From contig NZ_CP042906.1 in the NCBI RefSeq assembly GCF_008728855.1, forward strand, positions 682,001 through 746,000: a stretch of DNA of 64,000 bases, given 5' to 3'. Source of the stretch: Hypericibacter terrae. GTDB lineage: Bacteria > Pseudomonadota > Alphaproteobacteria > Dongiales > Dongiaceae. The stretch's first letter is position 1, and every line of letters begins with the position of its first letter. Positions 1 through 8,111 of the stretch are shown in pieces. Both the position numbers and the translations under genes were made by a program. The notes beneath the pieces are model-generated. The model ran no database searches. It was not told the DNA's origin and saw only the letters and a list, made by a program, of their open reading frames with translations.

Positions 1-1
1 C

Positions 2-118
2 GAGGCGCTCGATCTCGGCGGCGACCAGGCAGCGGGCGCCCCTTCACACTCCGAGGTCGCACGTCGCCAAGACATCGACGGGCCGCGTAGCAACAAAGCC
101 ATCCGCGACGGCCATTGA
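2..118 (+). CDS. C-terminal tail of an unidentified protein (partial)
   Basis: One frame stays open from the window edge and ends in TGA at 116-118, giving about 38 residues that end in IRDGH. The tail is hydrophilic and I recognise no domain. The FNR-like palindrome at 113-130 overlaps the stop codon. That is compatible with a gene end followed directly by the promoter of the next gene. The open frame could be chance, so this is weakly supported. Confidence 0.3.
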   Translation, partial: EALDLGGDQAAGAPSHSEVARRQDIDGPRSNKAIRDGH

Positions 119-130
119 CTCAAGTCAATG
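113..130. promoter_or_regulatory. FNR/FixK-type box upstream of the Ntn hydrolase gene
   Basis: The core TTGACTCAAGTCAA (115-128) has perfect 7-bp arms, CATTGAC and GTCAATG, around a 4-bp spacer. This fits the FNR/FixK/FnrN half-site layout TTGAN-N4-NTCAA. It lies about 108 bp before the start codon at 237, a usual distance for a Crp/Fnr activator. Binding is inferred. Confidence 0.55.
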
Positions 131-236
131 GCTTGAGAGTGTCTCTGCGATGATACTGTCGGCGGGCTTCGTAAGGATTCCTTTCACCTCGGGGGAATCC
201 GCAGGGCCCCTAGGCTGTTTTTGAGGAGCCCCTTGC

Positions 237-782
237 ATGAGTGTGATCGTCGTGGTGCGAGCGAGCGATGGACGTTCAACCTGGGTCGGCAGTGACACCC
301 TGATATGCGGTGGCAATCTCAAACAGGATTATGGACCCAAATGGGTTGTCCACGCGCCATGGGCGATAGGCGTGGCGGGGCATTTGAGGACAGTGAACCT
401 TATCGAGCAGAACATTGAAGGGCTCACGGGAAGCCTGAAGGGCGCCTATGATTTCGCGTTGCGAGCGCGCGAGATCATGAAATCCGACGGCTATCAGGGC
501 GAGCCGGACGAACGCGGTCCAGTCGCGCTCGGTGGGACGCTCATTCTCGCCAATTCGGCGGGCGCATGGGTGATCGGGGCGGATTTTTCGATCACAACGG
601 TCTCCCCAGGGACAGCGTGGGCGGAAGGAAGCGGCCGAGAGATTGCGCTGGGCGCCATCCATGCGCTGCAGTCGCTGGAGACCGTCTTCGCTCCGGACGA
701 CGTTCTCCGGCGTGCGATCGATGCGGCCATGGCGCTCGATATCAACTGCGGCGGCCATCCTTGGATCCACGAGGTCGCCTGA
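237..782 (+). CDS. proteasome-like Ntn-hydrolase family protein
   Basis: This is a 181-residue protein whose N-terminus resembles HslV and proteasome beta subunits: a hydrophobic strand (SVIVVVRASDG), then GSDT and a Lys at residue 35. Counting Ser2 as residue 1 after Met removal, Asp20 and Lys35 fall close to the catalytic Asp17 and Lys33 of HslV. Ser would then be the nucleophile instead of Thr. The length is close to HslV. No HslU-like ATPase gene is adjacent, so an HslUV protease role is not implied. GAGGAG precedes the ATG. It sits behind an FNR-like box in a stress-gene island. The substrate is unknown. Confidence 0.65.
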   Translation: MSVIVVVRASDGRSTWVGSDTLICGGNLKQDYGPKWVVHAPWAIGVAGHLRTVNLIEQNIEGLTGSLKGAYDFALRAREIMKSDGYQGEPDERGPVALGGTLILANSAGAWVIGADFSITTVSPGTAWAEGSGREIALGAIHALQSLETVFAPDDVLRRAIDAAMALDINCGGHPWIHEVA

Positions 783-878
783 GCATGCGACGGCTATTCG
801 GCCTCGTGCCGTACGCGATGTCCTCCGGTGCCAACGGTGCGATCCATGTTCACGTTGCCCCGTCGATCTGGTGTGGCT

Positions 879-2111
879 ATGCCTCGCCGGATGTTGCTCC
901 AACTTGCGGCACCGGGTATGTGGGCAATGGTCACGAAACCTGCGCAGTCGCGCACCCTTTCAAGAGAGCCGCACCCGATCCCGCGTGAAGCGCCGGGCCG
1001 TCGCGGCGATCTGGTGACGATCTGCGTGGTGGGTGATGTCATGACCGGCCGTGGCATCGATCAAATTCTTCCTCATCCCGGCAACCCCACCCTCTTCGAG
1101 CCCTATGCCGATTGCGCGGGCGACTATGTGGCGCTGGCGGAAGCGGCCCATGGGCCGATCCCGAAGCCGGTGGATTTTGCCTATGTCTGGGGCGATGCGC
1201 GGACCGAGCTGGAGCGGCGGCAGCCGCAGTGCAGGCTGGTCAACCTCGAAACAGCAGTGACGGCGAGCGCCGAGCCCATGCTCAAGGGCATCAACTACAA
1301 GATGAACCCGGCCAACATGCCCGTCCTCAGCGCCGCCGGGATCGAGGTCTGCGCGCTCGCCAACAATCATGTGCTCGATTGGGGAACATCGGGCCTGATC
1401 GACACATTGGAGAACCTGCACGCGGCTGGGATCCGCACGGCCGGCGCCGGACGCAACCGCGAAGAGGCCGGCGCGCCGGCGATTTATCCGATCCCGGGCG
1501 GCGGACGCCTGCTCGTCTTCGCCTTCGGATCGTCGACCAGCGGCATTCCGCGCAATTGGGCGGCGGCCGCAAACCGACCCGGCGTCAATCTGTTGCCCGA
1601 CCTGTCCCCACGAACCTTGAGCGCCGTCGCGAAACAGCTGCGGACGAAGCAGCGACCGGGCGACATCGTGGTGGCGTCGGTCCATTGGGGCGGCAATTGG
1701 GGTTACGAGATTGGAGCTGAGGAGACCGACTTCGCACACGGGCTGGTCGAGGAGGCCGGCGTCGATCTGGTGCATGGCCATTCCTCGCATCACGTGAAGG
1801 CGATCGAGGTCTACCGGGACCGGCTGATCCTCTATGGCTGCGGAGATTTCCTCGACGATTACGAAGGAATTGTGGGCGAGGAAGGCTATCGCGACGATCT
1901 GGTGCTGCTCTATTTCGTGAGCGTCAGGCCCTCTGACGGCGCGCTGGCCGGACTCGCGATGGTGCCCTTCCAAATCCGCAAGTTCCGTCTCAATCGCGCT
2001 TCGCCTGGCGACGCCTCTTGGCTGCGCAATGTACTGACAAGGGAAGGCCGGAAGTTCGGAACGGCTGCGGAGGCAGAGCCGGATGGCGCCTTGAGCTTGC
2101 GTTGGCGCTGA
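879..2111 (+). CDS. CapA family protein (PGA-cap metallophosphatase fold)
   Basis: The protein resembles CapA/PgsA proteins, which take part in poly-gamma-glutamate capsule synthesis or act as related phosphoesterases. Visible motifs in order are VGDVMTGRG near residue 53, NLETAVT, ANNHVLDWG, SVHWGGNWG, GHSSHHVKAIE and YGCGDFLDDY. These are the metal-binding Asp, Asn and His blocks of the calcineurin-like PGA_cap domain. The start is uncertain: GTG at 828 or ATG at 879 are possible, and the latter gives an N-terminus with Arg-Arg and a hydrophobic stretch that could be a signal. No capB or capC gene is nearby, so capsule synthesis is doubtful. The gene belongs to the same stress island as its neighbours. 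Confidence 0.8.
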   Translation: MPRRMLLQLAAPGMWAMVTKPAQSRTLSREPHPIPREAPGRRGDLVTICVVGDVMTGRGIDQILPHPGNPTLFEPYADCAGDYVALAEAAHGPIPKPVDFAYVWGDARTELERRQPQCRLVNLETAVTASAEPMLKGINYKMNPANMPVLSAAGIEVCALANNHVLDWGTSGLIDTLENLHAAGIRTAGAGRNREEAGAPAIYPIPGGGRLLVFAFGSSTSGIPRNWAAAANRPGVNLLPDLSPRTLSAVAKQLRTKQRPGDIVVASVHWGGNWGYEIGAEETDFAHGLVEEAGVDLVHGHSSHHVKAIEVYRDRLILYGCGDFLDDYEGIVGEEGYRDDLVLLYFVSVRPSDGALAGLAMVPFQIRKFRLNRASPGDASWLRNVLTREGRKFGTAAEAEPDGALSLRWR

Positions 2112-2211
2112 CGAGGACCATGGGATTCAACTTGCGGTCCCCCTCGGGCGGCCCCTGGGCCAGAGGGCCGGCCGATCGCCGTCGCCGTTCCTCGATCGGC
2201 CCCGCGCGCCC

Positions 2212-2225
2212 TTAATCTGGATCAA
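2212..2225. promoter_or_regulatory. FNR/FixK-like box upstream of the WYL-like gene
   Basis: TTAATCTGGATCAA matches the TTGAT-N4-ATCAA pattern with one mismatch in the left half-site. It lies about 166 bp before the start codon at 2391. Taken alone it is weak; its value comes from the other boxes in this island. Confidence 0.35.
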
Positions 2226-2390
2226 TTCCCTGGCCCGCCGTTTCGGCTAGCTATACCTGACTTGCAAGGCGTGAGGCTGGCTACGAGTGCCGTCAGCCGT
2301 TAGCCGTCGCGCCTCGTCCGAGCCTGGCGCGGCGATGTTCTAGACGAGGAAACGAGACCCCAAGCTCGGTGCGAGAAGGAGGGAGCTGCG

Positions 2391-2684
2391 ATGGAAGCGC
2401 ACCAGATCTGCGATGCCATTCACAAACGGCAATGCGTCCGGTTTCGATACCGTGGCGGGATTCGGACTGTCGAACCTTATGCCTATGGCGTCGGCGATGG
2501 CGGCAAGCCGCTCCTCCGCGCCTACCAAGTGTCTGGTTACAGCCAGTCGCGCGAACAGGGCTGGAAGCTGTTCCATGTCGATGAGATCAGTGGTTTCACA
2601 GTCCTGGATGACAGTTTCGAAGCCCCGCGCGCCGGCTACATGCGCAACGATCCGACCATGACCAAGATCTATTGCGAGCTCTGA
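2391..2684 (+). CDS. small WYL-domain-like protein
   Basis: The 97-residue protein starts with a short helix (ICDAIHKRQCVRFRY). Then come RTVEPYAYG, LRAYQVSGYS and GWKLFHVDEISGFTVL, the order of strands typical of the WYL/Sm-like ligand-binding fold. No DNA-binding domain is attached, so it looks like a stand-alone WYL-type module. A strong AAGGAGG lies about 9 bp before the ATG. The C-terminus (TMTKIYCEL) follows a short linker. The ligand and partner are unknown. Confidence 0.6.
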   Translation: MEAHQICDAIHKRQCVRFRYRGGIRTVEPYAYGVGDGGKPLLRAYQVSGYSQSREQGWKLFHVDEISGFTVLDDSFEAPRAGYMRNDPTMTKIYCEL

Positions 2685-2796
2685 CAGCAGAGACCTGCAG
2701 CGCGGTGTCGATGAGCATAAAGGTCGCCGCCAAGCTTCCGCCAGCCCGCCGAATGACTGCACCGGAATCAGCTTGGCGGGAACACCTTACCGCTTC

Positions 2797-3213
2797 TCAA
2801 TGAGGCCAGGGCGAGGCGGCTTCCAGGACCGCGCCGGCCAGGTCATGTGAATAGCGCGCCAAGTCATCGACCGAAAGAAGGCCAACCATGACATCCTTAT
2901 GGTTCATGACCGTCAAGCGCCGAACGTGCTTTTGCTCCATGATGCGGGCCGCTTCGGTGCAATCTTGATCCTCGAAGCAAGACGCGGCGTTACGGGACAT
3001 GATGTCTCGTGCGGTCGCAATTGCCGGATCTTGGCCACCGGCAACGGCACGACAGCAGATATCCCGGTCCGTCAAGACGCCAATGACCTTCCCGTTTTCC
3101 CAGACGGCGAGCAGTCCGATGCCCGTCTGGTCCATCTTGCGGGCGCATTCCTGAACCGTGGTGTTGGGCGCGATCGTCTCAATCTTGGTCGACATCGCTT
3201 CCTTGACAAGCAT
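2797..3213 (-). CDS. CBS domain pair protein
   Basis: This is a 138-residue protein made almost only of two CBS motifs, at roughly residues 5-60 and 72-125. Each contains a recognisable block (GVLTDRDICCRAV and GLLSVDDLARYS). Such pairs bind adenosyl ligands and act as energy or stress sensors. The start at 3213 is preferred over 3375 because AGGAGA stands just upstream and the sequence before it is unlike a CBS protein. It is divergent from the kinase-fold gene at 3494, and the shared intergenic region carries an FNR-like box. It resembles small CBS proteins found beside DUF2267 and phosphoketolase genes in alphaproteobacteria. Confidence 0.85.
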   Translation of the reverse strand: MLVKEAMSTKIETIAPNTTVQECARKMDQTGIGLLAVWENGKVIGVLTDRDICCRAVAGGQDPAIATARDIMSRNAASCFEDQDCTEAARIMEQKHVRRLTVMNHKDVMVGLLSVDDLARYSHDLAGAVLEAASPWPH

Positions 3214-3380
3214 GGCTACGTCTCCTCTGTCAGGATTGACGCTGCTGACAACTTGATTGGCATACTTTCTTCGCCAACCTCCGTCAGAATTGGGTGAACC
3301 CAAGAAAGCCGCATTGACACAGATCAGAACGGGGCTTCGATGCCGGACACGATCGTACGGACCGTGATGTGACAAGGCTG

Positions 3381-3394
3381 TTGACCCTCGTTAA
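3381..3394. promoter_or_regulatory. FNR/FixK-like box in the divergent CBS/kinase intergenic region
   Basis: TTGACCCTCGTTAA fits TTGAC-N4-GTCAA with one mismatch. It lies about 100 bp before the start at 3494 and about 170 bp before the divergent start at 3213, so it could serve either gene. Confidence 0.35.
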
Positions 3395-3493
3395 GGTAAG
3401 TCGCTCATGTGACTCCCTGACCGCTGCCGAGGGTCGTGCAGAGGTGATGAGAAATGGGATGTCCATGGCAGGTCTCGATGCGAGGATCTCGGC

Positions 3494-4540
3494 ATGCCAA
3501 TAGCGCCAGAGGCTTCTCAGGGCCTCGATGGCGCGCTTGCCGCCAAGGTCCGTTTCCTCCTCCAGCCGGCAAGCTACCCAGAGCCGACGCAGGAGGTAAG
3601 AGCGATCGAAACCCATATGTCCTGGGTCTTCCTGACGGATCGTTTTGCGTACAAATTGAAAAAGCCGGTGCGATTTCCGTTCCTGGATTTTTCGACGGTC
3701 GAGCTGCGCAGGCATTTCTGCGAAGAGGAGATCCGACTGAACCGGCGCCTTGCACCGCGCGTGTATATCGGGACATTGCCGCTGACCGCCGCAGAAGGCG
3801 GCGCCCTGTCGATCGCCGGGACGGGCCACGCGATCGACTGGCTCGTCAAGATGCACCGGGTGAACGCCGAGCGGATGCTCGACTATGCCATCCAGCATGA
3901 CACGGCCACGAGCGAAGACATCGATCGCCTGGCATGGCGGCTCGCCGCGTTCTATCGCGCCGCCCCGCCGGTAGAAATCACGCCACTCGAATACCGGCTG
4001 CGATTTGAGGCCGACGTGACGGGGAACTTGGAGGAGCTGAGGAAGTTCCAGGGCGTCCTGGATCCGAATGCCGTCGAGCGGATCCATTCGCGGCAGTTCG
4101 CCGTTCTCCGCGATGCATCTTGGCTCCTCGATCGACGGGTTGCCGAGCGCCGTATCATCGAGGCGCATGGCGATTTGCGGCCCGAGCATGTGCTGCTCGA
4201 GACCGACCCTCAGATCATCGATTGCCTGGAGTTCAAATTCGAGTATCGCGTGCTCGATCCGGTCGACGAGCTCGCATTTCTTGGCGTCGAATGCGAGATG
4301 CTGGGAGCAGCCGATGTCGGCATCACGGTTCTCGATCGCTATCGTCAATGTGCAAACGATGACCCGCCGTCGCGTTTGATCGACTTCTACCGGTGCTACC
4401 GCGCCTGCCTTCGGTCGAAGATCTCGATCTGGCACATCCGGGAGGCGACGGTGCGGGATCCCGCCCGCTGGCCCGCTCTGGCCAAGCGCTATCTGGCCCT
4501 TGCCGACCGCTACGCCGGGAAGCTCTTGTCAGGCTCCTGA
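3494..4540 (+). CDS. aminoglycoside-phosphotransferase-fold kinase (COG2187-like)
   Basis: This 348-residue protein has the APH/choline-kinase fold. Lys54 in FAYKLKKPV is the likely ATP lysine, HGDLRPEH (225-232) is the catalytic loop and IDCLEF (242-247) is the metal-binding segment. It matches the N-terminal half of COG2187 proteins, which often carry a second P-loop domain; that domain is absent here. The phosphorylated substrate is unknown, and drug resistance should not be assumed. GAGGA precedes the ATG. Its neighbours are the CBS gene and the accessory PRPP synthetase gene. Confidence 0.75.
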   Translation: MPIAPEASQGLDGALAAKVRFLLQPASYPEPTQEVRAIETHMSWVFLTDRFAYKLKKPVRFPFLDFSTVELRRHFCEEEIRLNRRLAPRVYIGTLPLTAAEGGALSIAGTGHAIDWLVKMHRVNAERMLDYAIQHDTATSEDIDRLAWRLAAFYRAAPPVEITPLEYRLRFEADVTGNLEELRKFQGVLDPNAVERIHSRQFAVLRDASWLLDRRVAERRIIEAHGDLRPEHVLLETDPQIIDCLEFKFEYRVLDPVDELAFLGVECEMLGAADVGITVLDRYRQCANDDPPSRLIDFYRCYRACLRSKISIWHIREATVRDPARWPALAKRYLALADRYAGKLLSGS

Positions 4541-4570
4541 TCGCATCTCACGGCGAGGACAGGACGGAGC

Positions 4571-5557
4571 CTAGCCCTCCATCAGGTTTACGAGCGATCC
4601 GCCGCTGTGGATGCGCCGGATCGCATCCGCCACAAAGGGCGTCGTGTCCAGCAGGATTACTTTGGAGCCGACGGCCTCAGGGGGAAGCCGGAAGGGGGGA
4701 ACCGTGTCGGCCACGACGATCCTCTCCAGCGTCTCTTCGCTTAAAAGGGCTTCAGCCTTGCCCATGAACAACCCATGGGTGGCCGCGGCAAGAACGCGCC
4801 GCGCGCCGTTCTCACGGCAGGCCCGCGCCGCGCGCACGATCGTGCCGCCCGTGCTGATCAGATCGTCGAAAATGATCGCGGTCCGGTCTTTCACCTCGCC
4901 CACAAGGGCGCTACCCCGGACAACGCCGCCCGCACGGTACTTCTCGACGAACGCGCTCGCGACGGGCCGGCCGATGCGCCGGCTGAGCTGAGCCTGAAAG
5001 CGCTCCGCGCGCTTGACGCCCCCGGGGTCGGGGGACACGACCGTGATGTCGCTGTCGGCGAGGGCGCCTGCAAAGTGCTGCACGAAGAGACCGGTCGCCT
5101 CCAGATGATCGGTACGGCAGCGAAAGGCGTTCTGGTACGCCATCAGATTATGCACATCGACGGTCACCACCCGATCGGTGCCGACCGCCTCGAAGAGGGC
5201 GGCGACATAGCGTGTCGTGACGGGATCGCGGGGTTGCGTTTTCCTGTCCTTCCGGGCGTAACAGAGATAGGGGATCACCGCCGTTACGCTGGCCGCGGAT
5301 GCGTCCTTCAAGGCGCCGATGAAGAACAGCAGGCGGCACAGCTTGTCGTTCACGCTCTCTTTCATATCGCTGTAAAGCGACTGAACCACGAACGCGTCCT
5401 TGTTGCGGAGGTTGGCAAGCGATCGCGCCTTATGCTCGCCATCCTCGAATTCTCGCTCTTCGTGGCGTTCGAGCAGCTGCCCGAGGTTCCGGGCCACTCG
5501 CTCGCCATAGTCGTGCGAGGCATTCAATGCAAAGAGCACGAGTTCCGCATTGACCAT
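4571..5557 (-). CDS. prs: ribose-phosphate pyrophosphokinase (accessory PRPP synthetase)
   Basis: It makes PRPP from ribose 5-phosphate and ATP. The 328-residue protein shows the ATP-binding flexible region ([11 protein letters not shown], near 96-106), DVHN near 134 and the PRPP-binding loop [10 protein letters not shown] near 230-239. Sequence around [11 protein letters not shown] differs from the usual proteobacterial housekeeping enzyme, so this is probably a second Prs. The ATG at 5557 is preceded by GGAG; a GTG lies one codon upstream. The DUF2267 gene lies 85 bp upstream on the same strand. The pair follows two FNR-like boxes, suggesting low-oxygen expression. Confidence 0.88.
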   Translation of the reverse strand: MVNAELVLFALNASHDYGERVARNLGQLLERHEEREFEDGEHKARSLANLRNKDAFVVQSLYSDMKESVNDKLCRLLFFIGALKDASAASVTAVIPYLCYARKDRKTQPRDPVTTRYVAALFEAVGTDRVVTVDVHNLMAYQNAFRCRTDHLEATGLFVQHFAGALADSDITVVSPDPGGVKRAERFQAQLSRRIGRPVASAFVEKYRAGGVVRGSALVGEVKDRTAIIFDDLISTGGTIVRAARACRENGARRVLAAATHGLFMGKAEALLSEETLERIVVADTVPPFRLPPEAVGSKVILLDTTPFVADAIRRIHSGGSLVNLMEG

Positions 5558-5641
5558 CACGGTTCTCCGGAATGCATGAGCCGCCGGCGCACCAGCTCAC
5601 GTCGTCGGGGCCGGAAATCAAGCTGTTGCAGCGGGCCCACC

Positions 5642-6085
5642 TTACTCGCTCGTTGGAATCGTCGGCCATAGCTGGCGCAATTCCGGCGGAAGGATCTTGA
5701 CCAGCTTGTTGAACTCGCCGGGATCCAGCCGCTGCCGCAACGCGATGAACGTGGCCCGTGCCGCCCGCTCCGGATCGATCGTCGATCCCTTGGGCAACTG
5801 ACGGCGCACATGCTCGACAAAGCCCTCGAGATGCCTCTCTTTGGTCGGTGTCCCTGCCATATGCCAGCCTTCGTAATAGGCGCCACGGACAAGCAACGGC
5901 AGCTGCGCCCCGAGATGCGTGCAGTTCTCCGGCCCGATCCGGTCGCGTAATGCATGCAAGGCCGCCTTGAGCGCCGTATAGGCGCTCTCGCGGTCTTCAA
6001 TCTCCAGCTCGTGTGTGACGATCTTCAGCCAGGCATTCGTCTCTTGAAGCGTCTTGTCGAAAACGGCTAGGCCGGTGGCGCTCAT
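5642..6085 (-). CDS. DUF2267 domain-containing protein
   Basis: The 147-residue protein matches DUF2267: an N-terminal FDKTLQETNAWL helix, YTALKAALHALRDRI, then LGAQLPLLVRGAYYEGW, and a C-terminal helical part ending LPPELRQLWP. The family is helical and its biochemical role is unknown, but it recurs in stress-response clusters with CBS and phosphoketolase genes. A clear AAGGAGG precedes the ATG. It is the likely first gene of the DUF2267-prs unit. Confidence 0.85.
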   Translation of the reverse strand: MSATGLAVFDKTLQETNAWLKIVTHELEIEDRESAYTALKAALHALRDRIGPENCTHLGAQLPLLVRGAYYEGWHMAGTPTKERHLEGFVEHVRRQLPKGSTIDPERAARATFIALRQRLDPGEFNKLVKILPPELRQLWPTIPTSE

Positions 6086-6156
6086 CGGAGCCTCCTTACG
6101 GACATGCGGAAAATCGATCGGGTGGCTCCATATGCCCTGACTTGGGCACCTTATCC

Positions 6157-6170
6157 ATGACGTGGGTCAA
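6157..6170. promoter_or_regulatory. FNR/FixK-like box upstream of DUF2267-prs
   Basis: ATGACGTGGGTCAA fits TTGAC-N4-GTCAA with one mismatch and lies about 75 bp before the start of the DUF2267 gene (minus strand). A second box lies at 6254. Confidence 0.4.
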
Positions 6171-6253
6171 TCCGAACCGACGGCCATGCCGGCCGCCGTC
6201 GGCGGGGATGGGCGCGGATTCGTGCTGGAAAGCCCCGGGAACGCCGGCTGCCG

Positions 6254-6267
6254 TTGATCCGGGTCAA
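6254..6267. promoter_or_regulatory. FNR/FixK-like box, distal, upstream of DUF2267-prs
   Basis: TTGATCCGGGTCAA fits TTGAT-N4-ATCAA with one mismatch. It lies about 170 bp before the DUF2267 start. The interval from 6086 to 6513 otherwise holds no convincing gene. Confidence 0.45.
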
Positions 6268-6513
6268 AGACAAAGTCTGGTCTTCCCCGCGAACATTGTT
6301 CATTAGAATTCGATGACGAAGACCGCTCGCCTGTCGGGAAGAAACTCAGGTGGGACGGAACGAATGTCGGTTTCGCCCCGGTTCATGCAGGCGGAGGACG
6401 GACATCACGTCCCAGCGCATCGCTGTCGGACTCGACGGCTCAGATCACGTCCGGATCCCTTCTGGGGGGTCGCGAATCAGGGGCGCGAGAAGGCTTGGGC
6501 TTTTGCTGTCCCG

Positions 6514-7233
6514 TCACCAATGCAGGATCCAGATGCCGTTGATCCGCACCCCGTGACCCTGCAGCGTGATCCGCTCGTCGTCGTCGCGGATCTTGGGCAC
6601 ACGGCCCAGACGGTGCAGCAGCAGGCCCGAATGGAGCGCGAGGGTGCCGAGCTTGTAGGGATGAAAGCTCTTGAACTTGGTCTCCTTGACCTTGTCGAGA
6701 TCGGGCTCCATGCCGAGCTGCACCATGCGCGTCACGTCGTTGGGCGTGACGTTCCAGCTGTCGAGCCCGCCGCCGGCCTTGGGCAGCACGATCGGCATGG
6801 TGAAGGAGATCGGCGGCACGCCGTCGAGCTTCCGGCCCCACGGCAGATACTGGTATTGCTGGTCGAAATGCACCGGCGCGCCCGAGGCGCGATAGATCGC
6901 CTGGCCCAGGAAGATGTGGAATCCCGGCAGCGCGAAGCGGTCGGTCAAGGTCACCGGCTCGCCGATTTCGGCCTCGATGCCGGCGCGCACCCGCTCATAC
7001 ATGGCGCCCAGCGCCTTCTTCAGCGGCTTGTTCGCCCGAGGCGAGCCCTTGACGTAGTCCTCGATTGGATTCTCCGAGCAGCAATAGTCGAGATACGCGG
7101 CGGTGCCGAGCGAGTAGAACTCGGTCACGCCCGTGGTGCCGCGCGGGATCCAGTGCTTGCGCAAGGGACCGGTGACGGCGCGATAGAGCGCCTTCGTCTC
7201 CTTCGCGTCGAACAGCGGAATGTCCTTGATCAG
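6514..7233 (-). CDS. putative 2OG-Fe(II) oxygenase-like protein, last gene of the ATP-grasp operon
   Basis: About 239 residues from the proposed start. The sequence VHFDQQYQYLPWG gives a His122-x-Asp124 pair, His201 (ALHSGLLLH) is a candidate distal iron ligand and RITLQGHGV follows near 221-229. Together these suggest a double-stranded beta-helix dioxygenase; this is inference from motifs only. No ATG, GTG or TTG lies near the apparent N-terminus (IKDIPLFDAKETKALYRAV). A CTG at 7233 overlaps the TGA of the ATP-grasp gene as CTGA, so reinitiation at CTG is proposed. It probably modifies the product of the upstream genes. Confidence 0.55.
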   Translation of the reverse strand: MIKDIPLFDAKETKALYRAVTGPLRKHWIPRGTTGVTEFYSLGTAAYLDYCCSENPIEDYVKGSPRANKPLKKALGAMYERVRAGIEAEIGEPVTLTDRFALPGFHIFLGQAIYRASGAPVHFDQQYQYLPWGRKLDGVPPISFTMPIVLPKAGGGLDSWNVTPNDVTRMVQLGMEPDLDKVKETKFKSFHPYKLGTLALHSGLLLHRLGRVPKIRDDDERITLQGHGVRINGIWILHW

Positions 7234-8111
7234 TGGCGAGATTTCAGACGTTCGACCAACGAATGCGATATGGCGCCGTTCGCGCGCGTGTCGTAGCCGT
7301 CGTAGCCCGGCATCGGGTTCGCTTCCAGACACCAGAACCTCCCTTGCTCGTCCAGCTTGAAGTCCCATCCGGCGAAGATCAGTCCGGCCTCCCGCGTCGC
7401 CCGCACCAGCTGGTCGGCGAGATCCGTCGGCACCGGGAACTCCCGGAATCGCGCGACGTCGGTGCGGTAGTCGACCGCGTCGCTCTCGATCATCTCGCCA
7501 TGCAGGGCGTCGCCCACGACATGGATGCGCAAGTCGCGCCCCACGATGCGCCGCTGCAGATGAACCGGCCCGCGCCCCGTGACGAAGCCGACGAAGTCCT
7601 CCGGCGCGACGGCGCGGGTGTCGGCGCGGATGCCCTGCACCGATTTGGCGATGGTCGGCCCCGCCGCGGCGAAGGCCGACAGGCGCTCGGCGCTGCTGGA
7701 GGTGAGGCTCGCCGGCACGGCGAAACCCTGCCGGCGCAGCCAGGCCTCGTGCAGCGGCTTGGAGCCGTTGTCGGCTGCATGGCCCGGACGGTTGATGACG
7801 ACACCCTCGCTCTGCTCGAGCCAGGCGGCGAGCCCGCCCACCAGCGACCGCCAGCGCCGCCTGACCTCGCGCTCCTCCACGACCGGCGAGAGATCGATCA
7901 GCCGGCAATAGATGGCGTCGTCGGGCGCCAGGGCCAGGCGCTCGCCGGCGAACTCGAACGAAGCGGGCTCCTGAGAGCCCAGGGGCAGGTGCCAGCTTCC
8001 TTCGACGGCGGCGCGCAGATTGAGCAGCCGCAGCTCGGCGCCCATCCCGGTGGCAGCGCGGGCGAAATGGACCAGCGTCGGGTCGCTGTCGATGCCGATT
8101 GCGGTCAGCAT
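7230..8111 (-). CDS. ATP-grasp ligase (RimK/MvdD-like)
   Basis: The 293-residue protein has an N-terminal pre-ATP-grasp region (MLTAIGIDSDPTLVHFARAA), a central Lys-containing block (GPTIAKSVQG), then HLQRRIVGRDLRIHVVGD and GWDFKLDEQGRFWCLEANP. The last two carry the metal- and ATP-binding Asp, Glu and Asn residues typical of RimK-type ligases. Such enzymes join carboxylates to amines or hydroxyls through acyl phosphates. The MvdC/MvdD branch makes side-chain lactams and lactones in graspetides. The ATG overlaps the end of the upstream gene by seven bases. The nearby Lys/Asp/Glu-rich repeat protein is its most likely substrate (inference). Confidence 0.8.
   Translation of the reverse strand: MLTAIGIDSDPTLVHFARAATGMGAELRLLNLRAAVEGSWHLPLGSQEPASFEFAGERLALAPDDAIYCRLIDLSPVVEEREVRRRWRSLVGGLAAWLEQSEGVVINRPGHAADNGSKPLHEAWLRRQGFAVPASLTSSSAERLSAFAAAGPTIAKSVQGIRADTRAVAPEDFVGFVTGRGPVHLQRRIVGRDLRIHVVGDALHGEMIESDAVDYRTDVARFREFPVPTDLADQLVRATREAGLIFAGWDFKLDEQGRFWCLEANPMPGYDGYDTRANGAISHSLVERLKSRH

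Noticed and set aside
7234-7908. Longer frame (to 7908) as the N-terminus of the oxygenase-like protein
   Set aside because: The upstream part is Arg/Ala/Gly-rich and lies antiparallel in frame to the ATP-grasp gene on the same strand; the real ATP-grasp protein occupies this interval.
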